The notes under the pieces were generated by a model that saw only the letters and a list, made by a program, of their open reading frames with translations, was not told the DNA's origin and ran no database searches. A stretch of DNA of 64,000 nt from Cruorifilaria tuberocauda. Lineage: Eukaryota; Nematoda; Chromadorea; Rhabditida; Onchocercidae. Of this stretch, positions 1 through 14,348 are shown one piece after another (positions within the stretch are counted from its first letter, which is position 1; each line of letters opens with the position of its first letter). Made by a program: the position numbers and the translations under genes. The stretch is from positions 62,001 to 126,000 of the forward strand of contig JABVXU010000008.1 of the NCBI GenBank assembly GCA_013365365.1, in the 5' to 3' direction.

Positions 1-3000
1 GCGAATGCACTTGGAGAAATTGCACGAATAGAGCGCTTTTGCGCGCGTGAAATACTCTTCCAAAATAATTTTTGCAACATATATGTAAAAAAATTACCTG
101 AAGCGCACCACAAACTGCCTTTTCCCATAAAAACTCAAAGAAATCAGTCGATCCATCGTTCGACAGCTTCAGAAATAGTTTGTTAATAATTTGAAATGTA
201 ATCCGTTGCGTTGGTACATCATTCAAGTTCATAAAAGAAACGAGCGAGTCTGCTACTTTGTGGAGAAATCCAGTGTCTTCAAATTAAAAGTTAATTGCAG
301 TTATTTTTGGTTAAATGATAAAATCTAGAAATGAATTAACAGGAAATCGCAGCAATAAATCTTTGAGATTGCTTACCACGCTCTCTTATCATAGCAATTA
401 AGTCGTGTGTTAAGATGCTTAAGATTGTTTGCAGAAAAGCTCGGTTATAATAAATTATATCCCTATCACAAGTCTCATTGGATATATCAAATGATGTTCT
501 TTGTGCGCTCCATAAGATATCAAATAAAGCAGGGATATTCAGACCAGTTTCCAAAAGACGCTTCTGAAATAGAGCTTGTTACTCTCTTAATAGAAGTATT
601 CCAGAGATAACTACTCCTTCAAGTGCAGTTGATTTGCTGAGAGCTGGTACTTGATTCAGAATGAAGCAAAAAGCAAAACAGTCCATAGTAACACACCTTA
701 AACTTGCCGAGAATTTGCTGCAATAAAACAAGAAAGTCATGCATCACTTTAATGTCTGGGCCAACGTCAAGATACTTGTCGCAAATGGCTGGTAACATAG
801 CTAATATTTCACCATCAAGGCAAGTGACCATCCGATGAAGGTACTGACGCAATGCATCCAGTCCTTCCACGTTATCTGGAGTTATCTTATCCAGAAAAAC
901 CTAAGAATTATAATAATTTATTACTGTCTCAATAACCAGGAAGATGATAAACAATTAAAGAAACACAGTATAGTTTAAGAAACCATGTTTCCCTTCCATA
1001 ATGGTCTTCGCTCTATCTACTGAACATTAATAAAAAACGTAAAAAAGTCCTCTAGCAAGACTGAGATGTGAGGCAACAAATGATGAACATACTTCCATCA
1101 ACTCAATAAAAACAATAGTGCATTGATAACGTTGCATAGTATAGTTATTTGTAAATGCTTTGGTAACACGTCTGAAAATATGAGTAGTCTTGAAGAGCAT
1201 GATTACTTCTCTAAGCTATGTATAATTACCAAGAACAGATTTCAAGATTTTGAAAACTTACGCGCTGTAACCAATAACATTAGCATATTGTTTATGAAGC
1301 TGCTGTGCTTCTTCCATATTTTTTGTTCGTGATAATTTTTCCGTTATGCGTGAGAATTTTTGAAGTAATGATAAACCGAGAACTTTAATGCATTCCTGTT
1401 TCCTTTCAACAGGTAGATTGCTATGAACAATCAGAATTGATGTAGATTCATATAAGTACATCTAAAATCCGATCAAAAGCGATAACCCAGTGCTTCTTCC
1501 GGATGGTTCAAATTCAGATACAAACCTAATATTCGATAAAGCAATTAATAATTCTCAATATGCTTAAAACTTAACTAATAAGTTGAAAAAAAAAACACTT
1601 TAACACTTACAATTGCAAACACAAAGTAAAGAACGACATATACAACCAAACAGTCCAGATGATGATATAGAAGGAAGTCTTGGGAAAGAAAAAAACCTGA
1701 TCCTCTTTCGAGAGTTGGCAATCCTCTTCTGACGTTACTGTAAAAAATGGTTCCAACTGTGAGAGAATATTTTCAGCTTGGTTACCTAAGAAAATCCTGA
1801 AAAATATTTTTTGAAACAGCAATTCAAAAAACCATTTGCGAAAAGTTTTCTTACTTATGAGCTTTTACAAAGCGACAAAATAAATAGATTATGCGACTTC
1901 TTGATTGCAACGAAACCTGGCGAAGACCATATATATCCAGAAATGCTTCCTGAAAAGAAAACTAATAAATGATTAGTGATTGTCACAACGCACACTACAA
2001 TCCATGCGGATTGGGAATACATAAACCTACGTAGCTGAAAAATAGTTATTATTTAAGTCATATGTTAAATATACAACTATTCACTGCTGTATCCAAACAT
2101 ACAGCTCATCTGAAACTGAAATCTGAAATCCAAACCAGTATCATAAGCAGTGGACCGGTATTACTTTGCAGGATCCTTTCATAACGACAAACAATTTCGA
2201 AGAATAATGTATTAATATGAGGTAATCCACAATGATTTATTGTACTTTGTAGAATCTGAATGAAACATGAAATGTTTGAACAGTTCAGGTGAGAGTATAT
2301 GCCGAAACATTTCATTATATTCCCAGGTCTTTGGTCAAAATAAAGTTAACAATTTCTAACAAAATAAATCATATCAAACCTGTGTCGCCAATTTTTTTGC
2401 ACGCTCAGAGATCAAATTATTATTACTTCCAAAATTTGTCTGCAAAAAACTTTTCCGTAAAAGGCATATTTTACTTCACATGATTTATATTCATCTGATT
2501 TATACAAGTTCCAATTTTTCAGCAACAATCCCTCTAATGAGGTCCTCTTCATCTTTGTGAGCAAAAAGAGAAGTCTACCATCCAAAACAACTCATCAAAA
2601 TACAAAAGAGAAACACTCGGATCAGATCATAAAAGGATTTGTAACAAATAACTAAAACAACGCATAAATTCCAGATTTATAAATACGAGATTACTTTTTA
2701 TTTGGACATAATTCTGGATATTCGGGACTAAACTTCGAATTTTCCAAAGCATGCGAAAAAACATACGTGTATGAAGTCGGCCAGATCGTACACTAATGCT
2801 AAAGTAGCTTCAATAACATTCATGTGGCAGTGTTTCCAATTTTCACATACATTCCGCACTGATGGCTCTAGTTGAATCAATATCAGTTCCGGTTCCTAAA
2901 CTTTGGGGTCAAAAAAGTTAAGTAATCAAGAATATTCAGTGATCAAGAACATAAAAAACCGGTGTTCATTGCAATCATCCGCGAGTACAGTGAACCTGAG

Positions 3001-6000
3001 CTCATTGATTCTTTTTATAATATAAAACCTGTTTCAAATTACCAAATGCAATTAAAACTATTATTAGTCAAAATTTTGTGCATTTTGGTAACTACTTGCA
3101 TCTGTTTCACGTATCCAAATCAGCTTTGATTTTATTTGTTACTTGTGCCACACTCAACATTGAAAGGAAATAACGTACAAAATTTCCAACTGCCGACAAC
3201 ATATTTCGAAGTTGCTTTCTATATGCCATGAATTCTACCACAATCTCACCATCCGTATTACTCAAATCAATATCACTTGCCGCTTCGTACCTAAAAAGAA
3301 ATTCCTCAAATATCATAAGAAATTGAGCTAGTTCAACTGATTTTCTTAGTTCTCTCTATTGCAAATAGAATACTGAGAAAATTAAGTTGAAATGTCAATA
3401 TGTAAAGGAAAGTATCCTCTTGGACAAACAGAAAATATAACATGACACGCGATGTAGTATATATTCATAAAGTCAAATAATATCTACAAATTTCCAGCAA
3501 GCCTCATAACTTAAATTATTTTGTGGTTTGTAAACGAGTAAGTTAACCTATCCATGGCTATGCAAATCATTCGACCAGTGAAACTACGACGCTTCTCAAA
3601 TTCCTGGGTTTTAAGAACACACACATAACGTCGCAGAAATTCGATAACAGTCTCCGACGCATCCATATCCTGAAACTTCGCAGTCTCAAATAGGAAACAA
3701 TTCAAATGAAATAATAAAAAATATGAATAACGAATGCAAAAAATTGTTTAAAAAACCTCATTAGAAAAGCATAACAAAGCGATATCAGCTTGTTCTTGGA
3801 GAAGCGCTTCACACTGCAAAGATTTTTCCATATCACCAACTTTTGAAAAGCTGAAAACTGTTTTATACAGAAAGCATATTTAGTTAATTTGCCGTACATC
3901 AATTTTTATTCTTTCCGTTGCAGCTGCGAAATATCGCACACATTTTTGTAGAACACAAAAAAATTTTTCAGTATTTTGAAACTTATATTAAAGCATACTG
4001 AGGTAAGAAATCAGGTCCCATCTTAAGATCATTATATTTTCCTAAGATTACAGATTATCACTGGCTGAATTTAACTAAATGTGGCTATGCAATACCGAAA
4101 AAAATTGATTAGTGGTAGGAGATTAAAAAGGTACCATGTATGACAATCGATCAAAGCGCAACCTAATGAGCTTATGAGAGCTCCAGTTCTCAAAACATCA
4201 TCGACATTATTTTCCTACAAATATTTCAGTGTACATTACCAGTTAAAGATGAACAATGGAAGCTATTCATCAGAAAATTTAGATGCACATGTTTTCAACT
4301 AGTATCAGATAAAATTTACTTATAAATACTTACTTTCAAATCAAAAGATCCGTTCTCATGCAAAACAGTACATAGCGATGCAGTTAGCAAAAGCTTCTTT
4401 TCAGTATCCATACCTTTCGCGACCATTGCACTGATAGCTGATACTGCTGATTCACAAGTATATTCATTTTTTAGACAATCTGAAGATTACTTTGATAAAT
4501 CTACCCAGCTCGATAAACAATATGAATAGTTAAAAAATTATTAAGAAACTTAAATAGTTACTAATAATAAATGGGATGGTAGTATTGTTGACAATAAGTT
4601 CCAAATCAATCCAGTCGATATAACAAGCAATGACATCTAAACAAAGTCCTCGAATCTTCAAATCATTGCTTTCCGCCTAGAAGTACGGAATGAAATTTCC
4701 AAATGATATGCAATCTGAGTACTGACATTTTGAATCCAACAACTATATTTAATGGTTTTAAAAAATTCAATAATAACTGCTTAATCTTCAATTTATTAGA
4801 TTTTTACTCAAAAAACAACAAAGTAAATTGCAGAATACTTCTGGCAAAAAAACTTTGAACTATATCAATTCAACAAAACTCATTAAGCTAACTAGTATTT
4901 GAGTCCACATTAGTGCCAGGCTACAGTTGCAATTGTCGCGCATAGCATCCTTTATCCGCATATTCCTCTCAGTCACCTATTACGAACAAATATTAACAAT
5001 AAAAAAGAAAACCAAAATATAAGCAGCAAAAAAAAAAATAGAAACTTCTATCAAAACAAATCAACAACAATTACCTATCCATACTTTATTTCAGTAAAGT
5101 AAGTTTGCATTTTATGCAGTAAAAAAAAACCAGAGCTGAACAATACTTTTCTACAAGAACCGCGGAATTCTTTTTAGGTCACAGTACAGCATAATTATTA
5201 CTTTTTAATTACACTACTTTCCAACGAATTTATAAAGCATGCACAAATCTGCTGTACAATCCAAGTCTAGCAACCAGTTAAAAAATCAAAAATATTAAAA
5301 ATGGGTCACTCGCAATAGCGCTTTCACTATGAGAGAAATGCAGTTTTTTACGTTTAGATAAGTACACCTAATTGGAAAATATTTTAAATTATATTTAAAC
5401 AATACGGTGATCTTTTACTTGGTCTGTTTTTTTATTCTCCATGATTATGGTGAGAAAATTCTAGATTTCTAATGATATAGATAGAAGTACCACGAGTAGG
5501 TACAACGACTTTATACATCTCTTTCTTTCAAACTGCAATACCTGTTTAGTGCGCCGAATCTCTCGATCAACTACTTCATAGTCGATAGCAATCAAAGTAC
5601 GCAAGAAAAAGACCGTTATTTCAGGTGATGATGCCATTGGTTGGAAAAATACCTGGAGTAAAAAAAACGTGAGTCGAAATGATCTTTTTTTGATTCATAC
5701 TGAAAGAAAAGCTTCTCTATGGATATATAATGATTTCTGTTCTAACCGTGACAGAGATATAAAAGAAACTTGCCTCTTCCATGAAATTAGGCCAACGCTT
5801 TGGAAAATCGGCAGCAAAAACCAGCGCAAAGAGTTGAGCCATTTTATTTACTAAATATAATGGCTGACTCCCACGTGAACTTCTGGAATAGAAATGCAAA
5901 GAATAAGACCATCTCTCAGAAAACAGGACATCAAATGCTGTACTTACAAATGTTGCAACCAGCCATGCATCCATCTTCGGATAATATCCTGATCTTGATC

Positions 6001-6582
6001 ATCATCAGCATAGCGCACTGTCAAATATGTTTCAATAACCTGTAGAAGGATGAAGTGTTCTTCTGGATCACTGAAATATATTTCTTTTATGGTATTTGTT
6101 CTACAAAATCCAGCACCACTACCGTTACAGGAAAAAAATTAAGAAAATCAAAAACATAGAAAAAGCTTTTCTTAAATAAGATTCACACCAGCCGTTAATG
6201 ATTTTTTCGATGCAGTCCTTCCAACCATCGCAATCGTTCTTCAACTTTTCTATGTATTCAAAAACCTGTAAATCGACAAATCATAAACCCATTAATATTT
6301 TGAACGACTATAAGTAATCAAAACTGTTTGCTCATTTAATAAAATCGTTTTTCGGAATTGAGAATCGGGGACGAGTGAATCGTATACTATTTATAAACAG
6401 CGAAAAACTGGCTTTTCAAAAGATGCATCAAGTGTCGTTAATCAAATCATTCCACAAATACTAACTTATCCATAGAAAACAGATAACAACAATTTATTAT
6501 GATGAATTTTAAGTTAAAGTTATTTAAAATAATTCACCACGTGATGCTTCGCAGTATTAGCCAATGAGGCAATAGAAACCAT
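1..6582 (-). CDS. xpo-3: Exportin-T (tRNA nuclear export receptor), 3' end off the left edge
   Basis: Importin-beta family receptor that carries mature tRNA out of the nucleus with RanGTP. Twenty-two exons read right to left: 6582-6538, 6265-6189, 6070-5948, 5882-5774, 5652-5542, 4976-4893, 4676-4562, 4479-4334, 4214-4135, 3850-3757, 3669-3548, 3290-3143, 2895-2767, 2574-2506, 2255-2136, 1949-1855, 1796-1697, 1461-1262, 1171-1093, 900-697, 563-377, 276-98. Phases close and give 872 codons; human XPOT is about 962, so roughly the last 90 residues lie outside. Recognisable blocks are NKMAQLFALVFAADFP and TLIAIDYEVVDRE near the N-terminus, VEFMAYRKQLRNML in the middle, and STSILIVHSNLPVERKQ and LRQYLHRMVTCLDGE later, each matching exportin-T in order. 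The first exon (start at 6582, 15 codons) is the least certain part. The intron at 5653-5773 has a GC donor. Confidence 0.88.
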
Positions 6583-7610
6583 AATCAATAGAAAGTAATG
6601 TAGAATCTAAGAGCGTTGCTCCTTCGAATAACGCACCTGAAACGTTGAAAATGAAAAGGGGGACACATAAGTCTATGAATGTAATGAAAGAAACATAAGA
6701 GAAGAAAATCCATTTAGACAGAAAAAAAAGTTAGCTTCCACCACAGCCGTTAGTTTGGAGGACCTAAAATGTTTTAAGTCACTGATAGGATATGAAGATT
6801 AAATTTATCACAGTAAAATTTCGGGAAACTGTCGTAAAGCTATGGAACCACAGTTTTGACTTATCAACATTAGCACGAACGATTTACGGACGGAAAAACA
6901 ATACACTAACTACCCATTGGTCAGTCTTATTTTGAATTGTTTCTCAAAACAGAGGGACACAAAATTTCACAGCGGAAAAGGTTGATTGGAGGTGAAATTT
7001 TGTAATTGATTGGTGAAAGGCACTTGAAAGGAGGTGGACGTGGCCTTCAGTACTGTTTTCTCCTGTTGTTGGTAGAAGCAGCAATGCGAGATCAGAGGGG
7101 GATTCTATTTCGCTTAAAATCATTTACTCAATCTGCTATGTTAGTAGGAGGCAAAACCTTTATTCAATCAGCAGTAGTTGGGGTTTCCTCGGGAGATCTC
7201 GGTCTAGTCCTGCACATTTCTTCCGGTATACTCGGGTTTATCGATTATAAACTTCAACCTTATGGTTCGGGCGAAGATCTTATAATCCGGAAGAAGTGGG
7301 AGGATTAGCTTCAAATGTATTATATTAACTCCTTCTCGCTGTTATTAACGGAAGTACATTTTTTCTCTATAAGTAACTACAAGACATCGTTTGCATCCCG
7401 CTTAAGTCATTAAAAAAGTAAGGAGTTCTCGAAGAACGATTTTTTAGTGAAGGAATTGGAAGACATCATTTTTATGGGAAAGCATTTGTCATTGCGAGTA
7501 TTTTGTGTGACAGCCACATAAAAGCTGTAATGTTAGATGTGGTTTAAATTGAGCACACAAGTTCTTTGTAGTTTTCCGAGGTGCGTTATTATTAAACAAG
7601 GTGGGGAACG
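6583..7610. promoter_or_regulatory. Divergent intergenic region between xpo-3 and CNOT4
   Basis: About 1 kb separates the proposed exportin-T start from the CNOT4 start codon, with the two genes transcribed away from each other, so both promoters should lie here. A 100-codon open frame on the plus strand at 7006-7308 resembles no family I know and has no clear splice context. I treat it as chance. No specific binding site is convincing. Confidence 0.4.
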
Positions 7611-10600
7611 ATGTCTAGTGACGAACAGTCCGATAAAGAGGTATTTTTTTATTTCCGTTTCTTGATCTTAACTTGTAATGGGATGCTCCCCATAAAATCA
7701 CATGACCAATCACTTAATCTCCTTTAAATGAATTGATTCCGACACTGCACGCAATAATTGTTCACTGTTACTCAAAAACATTCTGTTTGCTTATCTTTAG
7801 TTGTCCAACAACACTATCGAACATACTTTGGAAAATACTAACTCATTCATTTCTCTGATTCATGGAGATTCTTACTACATATATTGGTGGCCTTAACTGT
7901 AATTTTTTTCAGTGCCCTTTGTGCATGGAAGCACTCGAAATCGATGATATTAATTTCTATCCGTGCAAATGTGAATATCAAGTAGAAATAAAGTTCTTTC
8001 TATTTTTTAAGCCATATAAAATCCTAATTTTTTGTTTCCCGAATGTAATAGTATGCTAAATCCGAAAAAAAGGACAAAGTTTAAACAACGTTTATCATTA
8101 CTGGCTGATTTAATACTGGCAATATTATATTATTTTGTCTTCCATGTTATAATCATTTACTTCGCAGTGGTGCTATTATAGCGCAGCATGTCGACAGAAT
8201 GAACCAATAGTTTTAATTTCAGATATGCAGATTTTGTTGGCATCGATTGCGAACTGATGAGAATGGATTATGTCCGGCATGTAGACAACCGTATCCGGAA
8301 GATCCTGTCAACTTTAAACCTCTCACTGCTTCAGATGTTCAGAAGATGAAAACAGAAAAGCGGCAAAAACAGCAACTACAAAAGATCAAAATATGCGAGT
8401 CTAGAAAACATCTTTCCTCATACAGGTTTTATTTTCTGTGACGGAAGTTTCCACAAAAGCTTTAGGATTTACGCAAAGTATCTTTTCGAGTACGTAGAAT
8501 TTAATTAGTAAGCGTTTTCCTTTTCAGAGTGCTACAAAAAAATCTCGTATATGTAGTGGGTTTATCAGCTAGGGTTGCAGATCCAGAGATTTTAAAGAAA
8601 CCTGAGTATTTTGGAAAGTATGGCCGCATACTGAAGGTTAGTCTTGCACATGTTGTTCCTTATCACTAAAAAAGATTATAAAGAAGTAAAAGAGCCTTGG
8701 TGATTATAATGACACCTTACTACAGGTTGCAGTGGGATCTTCACCATCACCGAACGGTCCACAGTCGGCATCGTTCACAGCTTATGTAACTTACGCGAGA
8801 TATGAAGATGCACTTAGAGCCATACAGGTTTGTTTTTTGAGTAGTACTTGCTTGCCTTTCTGGCTTTTTAAAATTTATTATGTGAGGCTTTTGTAGCTGT
8901 ATTATAAGTCTCATGCCGCTTAGATGAGGTGTCTTAAAAAGGAAACATCATAAAAGACGATGGATCTTAAGATTCCAATGTAAATTAATAAATTTCTTCT
9001 GCACAATTTTATTATAGGCCGTTAATAATGCACAGTTAGATGGACGTATTGTGAAGGCATCACTGGGGACAACAAAATATTGTACAAATTTCCTTCGTAG
9101 TCAACCATGTTATAAACCGGTTTGTTTATTTAGTCATATAGCCATATAACTTGTCTAGCATGTTCTAACTTTTCGAAGTTATTTCCTATGATACTTTTCA
9201 TCACATATATGAGGCTTATTTTATATTGATTTAAAGTGCAAAGAAACTGATTTCAAGAAGATTATGAAAGCTTCATAAATGGAAAGCTTATCAATTGTAG
9301 CATTGCAAATTTGTAGCCTGTTGTAGGAATGTATGTATTTGCATGATGTGGCGGATACAGAAGTCAGTTTTACCAAAGATGATATGCATCTCGGGCGACA
9401 TGCGGAATATGAAAAACGATTAATTGAATCAACTCTCAGGGACAAGAGTCAACGTGAGAGGACTCCGTCAATGATAAATACGGGTGGAAAGACAACAAAG
9501 TATGTATGTATGTATGCATGTAGTATACACTTTTATTTTATTCAGTTCGGAAATTTGTTCCATAAGCAATGTCAATGGCCAACTTCATATTTTCATTGAA
9601 TTCTGGCATACGTTGTAAAAGCTAATATTTTTCCGATCTGAATGGCTGGATAAGCATGCAACAAATGAGATTATAAAAGTTAAAACCTTGAAATTCAATG
9701 AAATCCTTTTCTCACTTCTTCATTTAGATGATTTTATTTATTTATATTTAATTTCTATTTCTCCCAAATTAACCTTTGATTTCTTGCCTGTGCGGACTGT
9801 GCGGATTTTTATTTAGAAGCGCAGAGCGTAGACCAGAGTTTTGTTCAGTGCCTATGCAAAATTGTCAGGACAAAGTGAAAATCTTTCAAAGCAGATCACC
9901 TTCAACTGACAAAAATATGAAGATGCCCATAAACCAAAGAAATGGGTAAGTAATACACTTACTCGTGCACAGAGGCGTGCTCATCTAATAGTTGATACTT
10001 TGTGAGATGATCCTCAATTAAAATTCCTTCCCATAATCTACGTGATTTGTTTGGTTTATGGGCATGTGTCTCATAGCCACAGTAAGTTATTCCTTTACTG
10101 TTTCAGCAATTATTGATTTTTTGGATATATGAAATAAAATTCTTATAAAAATTTAAGGAAGTAATTTCAGAGTTGGCATTTTTCAAAAAACTCATTCTAT
10201 CAAACTTACTTTGTCGCTAGCATTGAGGATGTAATTATGATGGATAATTGAGAATTCAGTGAAGTACAATATAATATAATACTTGTTAATCCGTAGTTTT
10301 AATGAGTGGTTACTCTTTTTTTCAGAGAAGTGTTTGAAAATCAGCTTTGTTCTGCGACGAATGATAAACTGATTAGTGGGAATAAAGGTGCTGATAAAGA
10401 GAATGAAGTTAGTATTTTTTCTTGTCAAATTTTTGTCGATGACATATTGGTTTATATTGCTTCAGTAACTCTCTGCTTCTCCTGAGTTTAACTCTACGGC
10501 GATTCGCGATTTCCTCGGAGAAAGATTAGTAAAAAAGATAAAACAGAAATCGAAGTCACTTTTTCCGGATTGTAAGTGTTCTTTTTCTTTATAGGTTTAA

Positions 10601-13061
10601 CTTCGTATTTCTTAGGGCGGAGTTTTAGGTTCGATCTAAGCGTGAGAAAACTTTGGGAAGAACGAATGATGCACCATCGTCAACGGTGCTTGAAGGTCAG
10701 TCAATGATATCTACGACGAAAGTTAATGAGGGGATTGGTTCAAGGCAAGTTTTACAAAGCACTGATAAGTGGGTTTAAGAGAATTTTTTTTCTTGGTTGA
10801 TGTCTATATTTCAGATTTCGTATAAAGTATAGAAGCAAAGGTTGGGAATAACTGGCGTTGGCTGGGTGAAATCAATTTTCCTGTTTATGTCTGACGTTAT
10901 CTTTTTTCTAATTGCAATTTTTTAATTTATTTCAGCTAAAAAGCTGGATATTAGAAATAAAGGTTTACTTGGGTTGAAAAATAACTAACATGAACTTCTT
11001 CACAAAAATTTTGATATAGATCTTGACTTTAAATTTTTTAAAGAATGCTCTGAAATTGTCTTGTTTTTAAAAGTGTTGGTTGGGAGTGGAGTTTTAAATC
11101 TTGAGTTATAGAAAATTAAAAATTAAATATTCGGTGTTTAGAAAAATACATGGAACTGAATACGAACAGTTTAGATCTCGGTTGCCAGAGTGGGTTTCAT
11201 CTAGTCAGAGTGTCATGCCGCGTGCTGGTACTACATGTGCTTCGATAGAGAAAATGTTCCTAAACGTTAGTTGCCTTTCATAATTTGTACCATTTTTGAT
11301 TACCATTTACATAATCTGTTATTAGATGAAACGAATTTAATAATTTGGTTAATTGTGATTTTTATTATAACTATTTTTTTAACTGGCTTTAAAAGACTGT
11401 ATCTAAGGGTATAATATGGTCATCAAAGGGCTATGTGATTCACGTGTTGAATCCTTGTAGTATTTTTCTTAAACTTACTTCCTTAATTTAAGAGATAGTT
11501 TCATTTGAGCTGGATTATCTAGAATTTTGATGGTTCCTTACAACATTCAAATTCAGCTGATTAATAGTTTATTTAGCTTTTTTTTTTTATTTTTTCACAT
11601 CAGTACAAATTATTAAATTAGGAGAAAGTGGATGTAAGCAATGCAAAAGCGCTCCCGAACAGCAATAATTCACAGTCGACAAATGATACTACACCATGTG
11701 ACTGGCAACGCGCTCTAGGAATCTGTGGCAAAGTTGATAGTTTGACAACAGAGAATGCGATTACTGATTTCTCGGCAGCATTCTCTAGCTCACAGACTAG
11801 AATGTTGCCCAAAAGTACACGTCTCAGTGTGCATAGCGATGATGATTTAGGTTACTTCTTTACCTTATTTTTTAGGAACTTCCTTAATTGTTTTTTGGAA
11901 ATTTCTTTTGTGAATGCTTTTATATATTGCTAAAATAGAATTTAAAATGAGGAAATTTTAGGCTTTGATCCTATCTCGGAGTCGGCAAAAGGTCTAGCAG
12001 ATTTGTTGGAGGAAGAAAAAACGATTTTGCCTCAGTGCTCTACACAAAAGTAAAGATTATTTCCCCTTATCCACGTCTTTGTCAACTGTTTGATCATTAA
12101 TTTCGTCTGTGAACATTTTATAAATTCTCTTGTTATTTTTAAATGGTTAGTGTATGCAACTTGGATAATTTTAAGCGTAAGCGGAACGACATCTGTATCA
12201 TCATCACTGATGTCACTGGGTCTGCAGTGTGGTTGGCCTTCAATGGGTATTTCGAATGGTGCTTCTTCAATGTCGACGAGAAATGCGCTTGGAACAAATG
12301 TTGATTTAACAAGAGCGGCGACGAATAACTTCTCTAATGTCGACTGTTCCTCACAGCCAACAAGACTTTCGTCACAAACCCCCCAAGCATTCAACCAACA
12401 ATTGTCATCTGTATTGCACACCAGTCAGTACTCGCCGCATCCTCATTTCTCACCTTCAAAACATCAGATGGCTCGAGTCAATAATTTCATGAATCCATCC
12501 ACTAATTTGGCTTTCAACTCAGCACAGCCGCAGCGATGTCCATCTTTTAGTAATAACACACGGTATCACTCAAACGTTTCTCTAGCTGCAGCAAGCCAAA
12601 TTGATAGCGCGAAACTTCAAGAGTGGCAGGAAGGTTTCCGGGCGTTACTGCCGAATATAAATGTTCGCTTCGTACCCGATTTTAGCGCAGCAGGTCTGCC
12701 ATTTCTGCACTTACAGTACCTAGGTGTACCTTATAGAGTCTACTTCATATATGATCACTGTTCGTATCACTGCATGGGAATGAATTCATTTTGTGGAAGT
12801 GGTTTTTCAAGTTTGAAGCCACTAGATAAAGTTGTTGCAGGTTATCCACCTGGTCGGACATCACCCATGGAAATGCAGCGCACTGCCAATCAGTTTTCGT
12901 CAACTCCAAATTATGATCAAACGATGCCAATATCGGCACAACTCTTGAATCCAATGACATCACCCGCTCCACCATCTGTACCATCCATGAATTCTTATTC
13001 TCATCCAACACAGCAGTGGATGATGCCTCCGCCCGGTTTTTCATATGTTTCCAAGCGATAA
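7611..13061 (+). CDS. ntl-4: CCR4-NOT subunit 4 (NOT4) RING/RRM E3 ubiquitin ligase
   Basis: Orthologue of CNOT4/Not4, the RING-type ubiquitin ligase of the CCR4-NOT deadenylase complex. Exons: 7611-7640, 7913-7981, 8223-8425, 8528-8636, 8726-8827, 9018-9119, 9327-9499, 9817-9945, 10326-10407, 10487-10571, 10616-10695, 11170-11265, 11622-11850, 11962-12049, 12176-13061. Phases close to 820 aa. The N-terminal C4C4 RING runs from CPLCMEALEIDD to DENGLCPAC, followed by the YPEDPVNFKPL linker, an RRM (NLVYVVGLS ... AYVTY) and a CCCH finger ending CMYLH, in the same order as human CNOT4. The C-terminal half is a low-complexity Ser/Asn/Pro/Gln tail with the conserved DDDLGFDP segment followed by KGLADLLEEE. 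Exons at 10487, 10616 and 11170 are chosen mainly because they keep the frame. A 117-bp in-frame segment (12722-12838) with splice-like ends may be an intron, giving 781 aa. Confidence 0.88.
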
Positions 13062-14348
13062 AAAAAAATGAATTCGGTGTATTTTAGTTATCGCTTATGA
13101 TTTGTATTCCTGTGGAGAAATTTCTTTTTCTAATTGCTTTTTTCTATCGAATTCCGTAAGCTTTTTATACTTGACTGAGGTCTTGAAAATTCTATATACA
13201 GCAAACTTATTATTGAAATGCTCTTTGAAACGAACGAGGTTTTAAATTGCTCTTGTCGACTGAAACTGTCATAATGCTTGCTATGTATTTTTTTAACCAA
13301 GAAAATCCGAGGCTTCGCGTCAGTTTTTTTGTTACTGAAATCGTGGCTGACTACTCGTTTTTTTGCCACCGTGCAGATATTGCTGTTTGTATGGTTTGGT
13401 TTTGTATTGGAATTCTTTTTTTTTTGCAGAGGACTTGTGATTTCCTGTACTGTGATAGCTTTTGTTGTGCAAAATATTAAAGAAATCAAATTTAGTATGC
13501 TCAAGTGCTTGTATTATTTGTCCACCTCTTCAAATCAAACATCGTTTTATTCATACAGGCAGTGTGCAATGTATAACATTTTTCCTCCAACTCCTTTCCT
13601 GCTTGGGTGATGTAGCGAGCAGGCTACATTATTTCCGAACAGTATGTATTCCACAGTGTTTTATCGTAAGTAAAATCTTCGGCACTTACTGTTGTTTTTC
13701 TTTTTCTGCAACACAGTCTGTAGACATTGATTGCTGGATAAGTCACAGGTGGATTTTGGAAATAAACTACCCATCATTCTAGCTATACTGCTTTCATCCC
13801 GGTCTCCGTGAATTATGTTTTTATAAATGTAGCATTTATCTATGAAGACGAGATTCATTCGATTACCAAGATCGCAATAGCGTATTCTGTCTTCAAACAA
13901 AAAGTTATTACTAAAGTCAATAATGTGACATGTAAGTGATACTTCTTGCAAATTAAATTAGGAAACTTGGTGTGCTGAAACAAAATATAAGGTCTTTGGA
14001 ATTAACTAATATTTGAAATACGCAGTAAAACTCGCTAATAGAGCTCGGCGATGTTCGCAGTTTTGGATGATTTAATGAATTCTTTGGGTCCTACGCAGTT
14101 TTGTATACATTTTTATGTCTCAAGCTATGTCGGGGTACAATCCATGCATCATCAGTATGGTTTCTCCCAGCATAGTCGAAGGTAGGAGGTAAGGGAAATT
14201 TCATTTGAGATTTCTTTCAATTTACTGTAAAGTCGTTATATCTGAAAGAGCATTTTTTGATTCTGAGCGGTTTTTTTGAAGAGATAATTAACAATCATAT
14301 ATATATTTTAAAGAAATATAATAATCATATAATATAATAATATAATAA
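13062..14348. other. Convergent intergenic region, no supported gene
   Basis: This lies between the 3' ends of CNOT4 (plus) and MRPS24 (minus). Several overlapping open frames occur on both strands, the longest being 124 codons on minus at 13130-13504. None has recognisable similarity and they mirror one another. The right end (about 14290-14357) is a simple AT-rich stretch of repeated ATAATAATCATATA-like units. It probably holds the 3' UTRs of both genes. Confidence 0.4.

Noticed and set aside
7006..7308. 100-codon plus-strand frame between xpo-3 and CNOT4
   Set aside because: No recognisable domain, no splice context, and it lies where two promoters are expected.
10466..10486. Upstream acceptor (TTCAG at 10465) for the tenth CNOT4 exon
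   Set aside because: It puts TAA in frame at once. The pyrimidine-rich acceptor ending at 10486 keeps the frame through the following exons.
13130..13951. Overlapping 96-124-codon frames on both strands
   Set aside because: Frames on opposite strands shadow each other, have no similarity to known families, and sit between two 3' ends.
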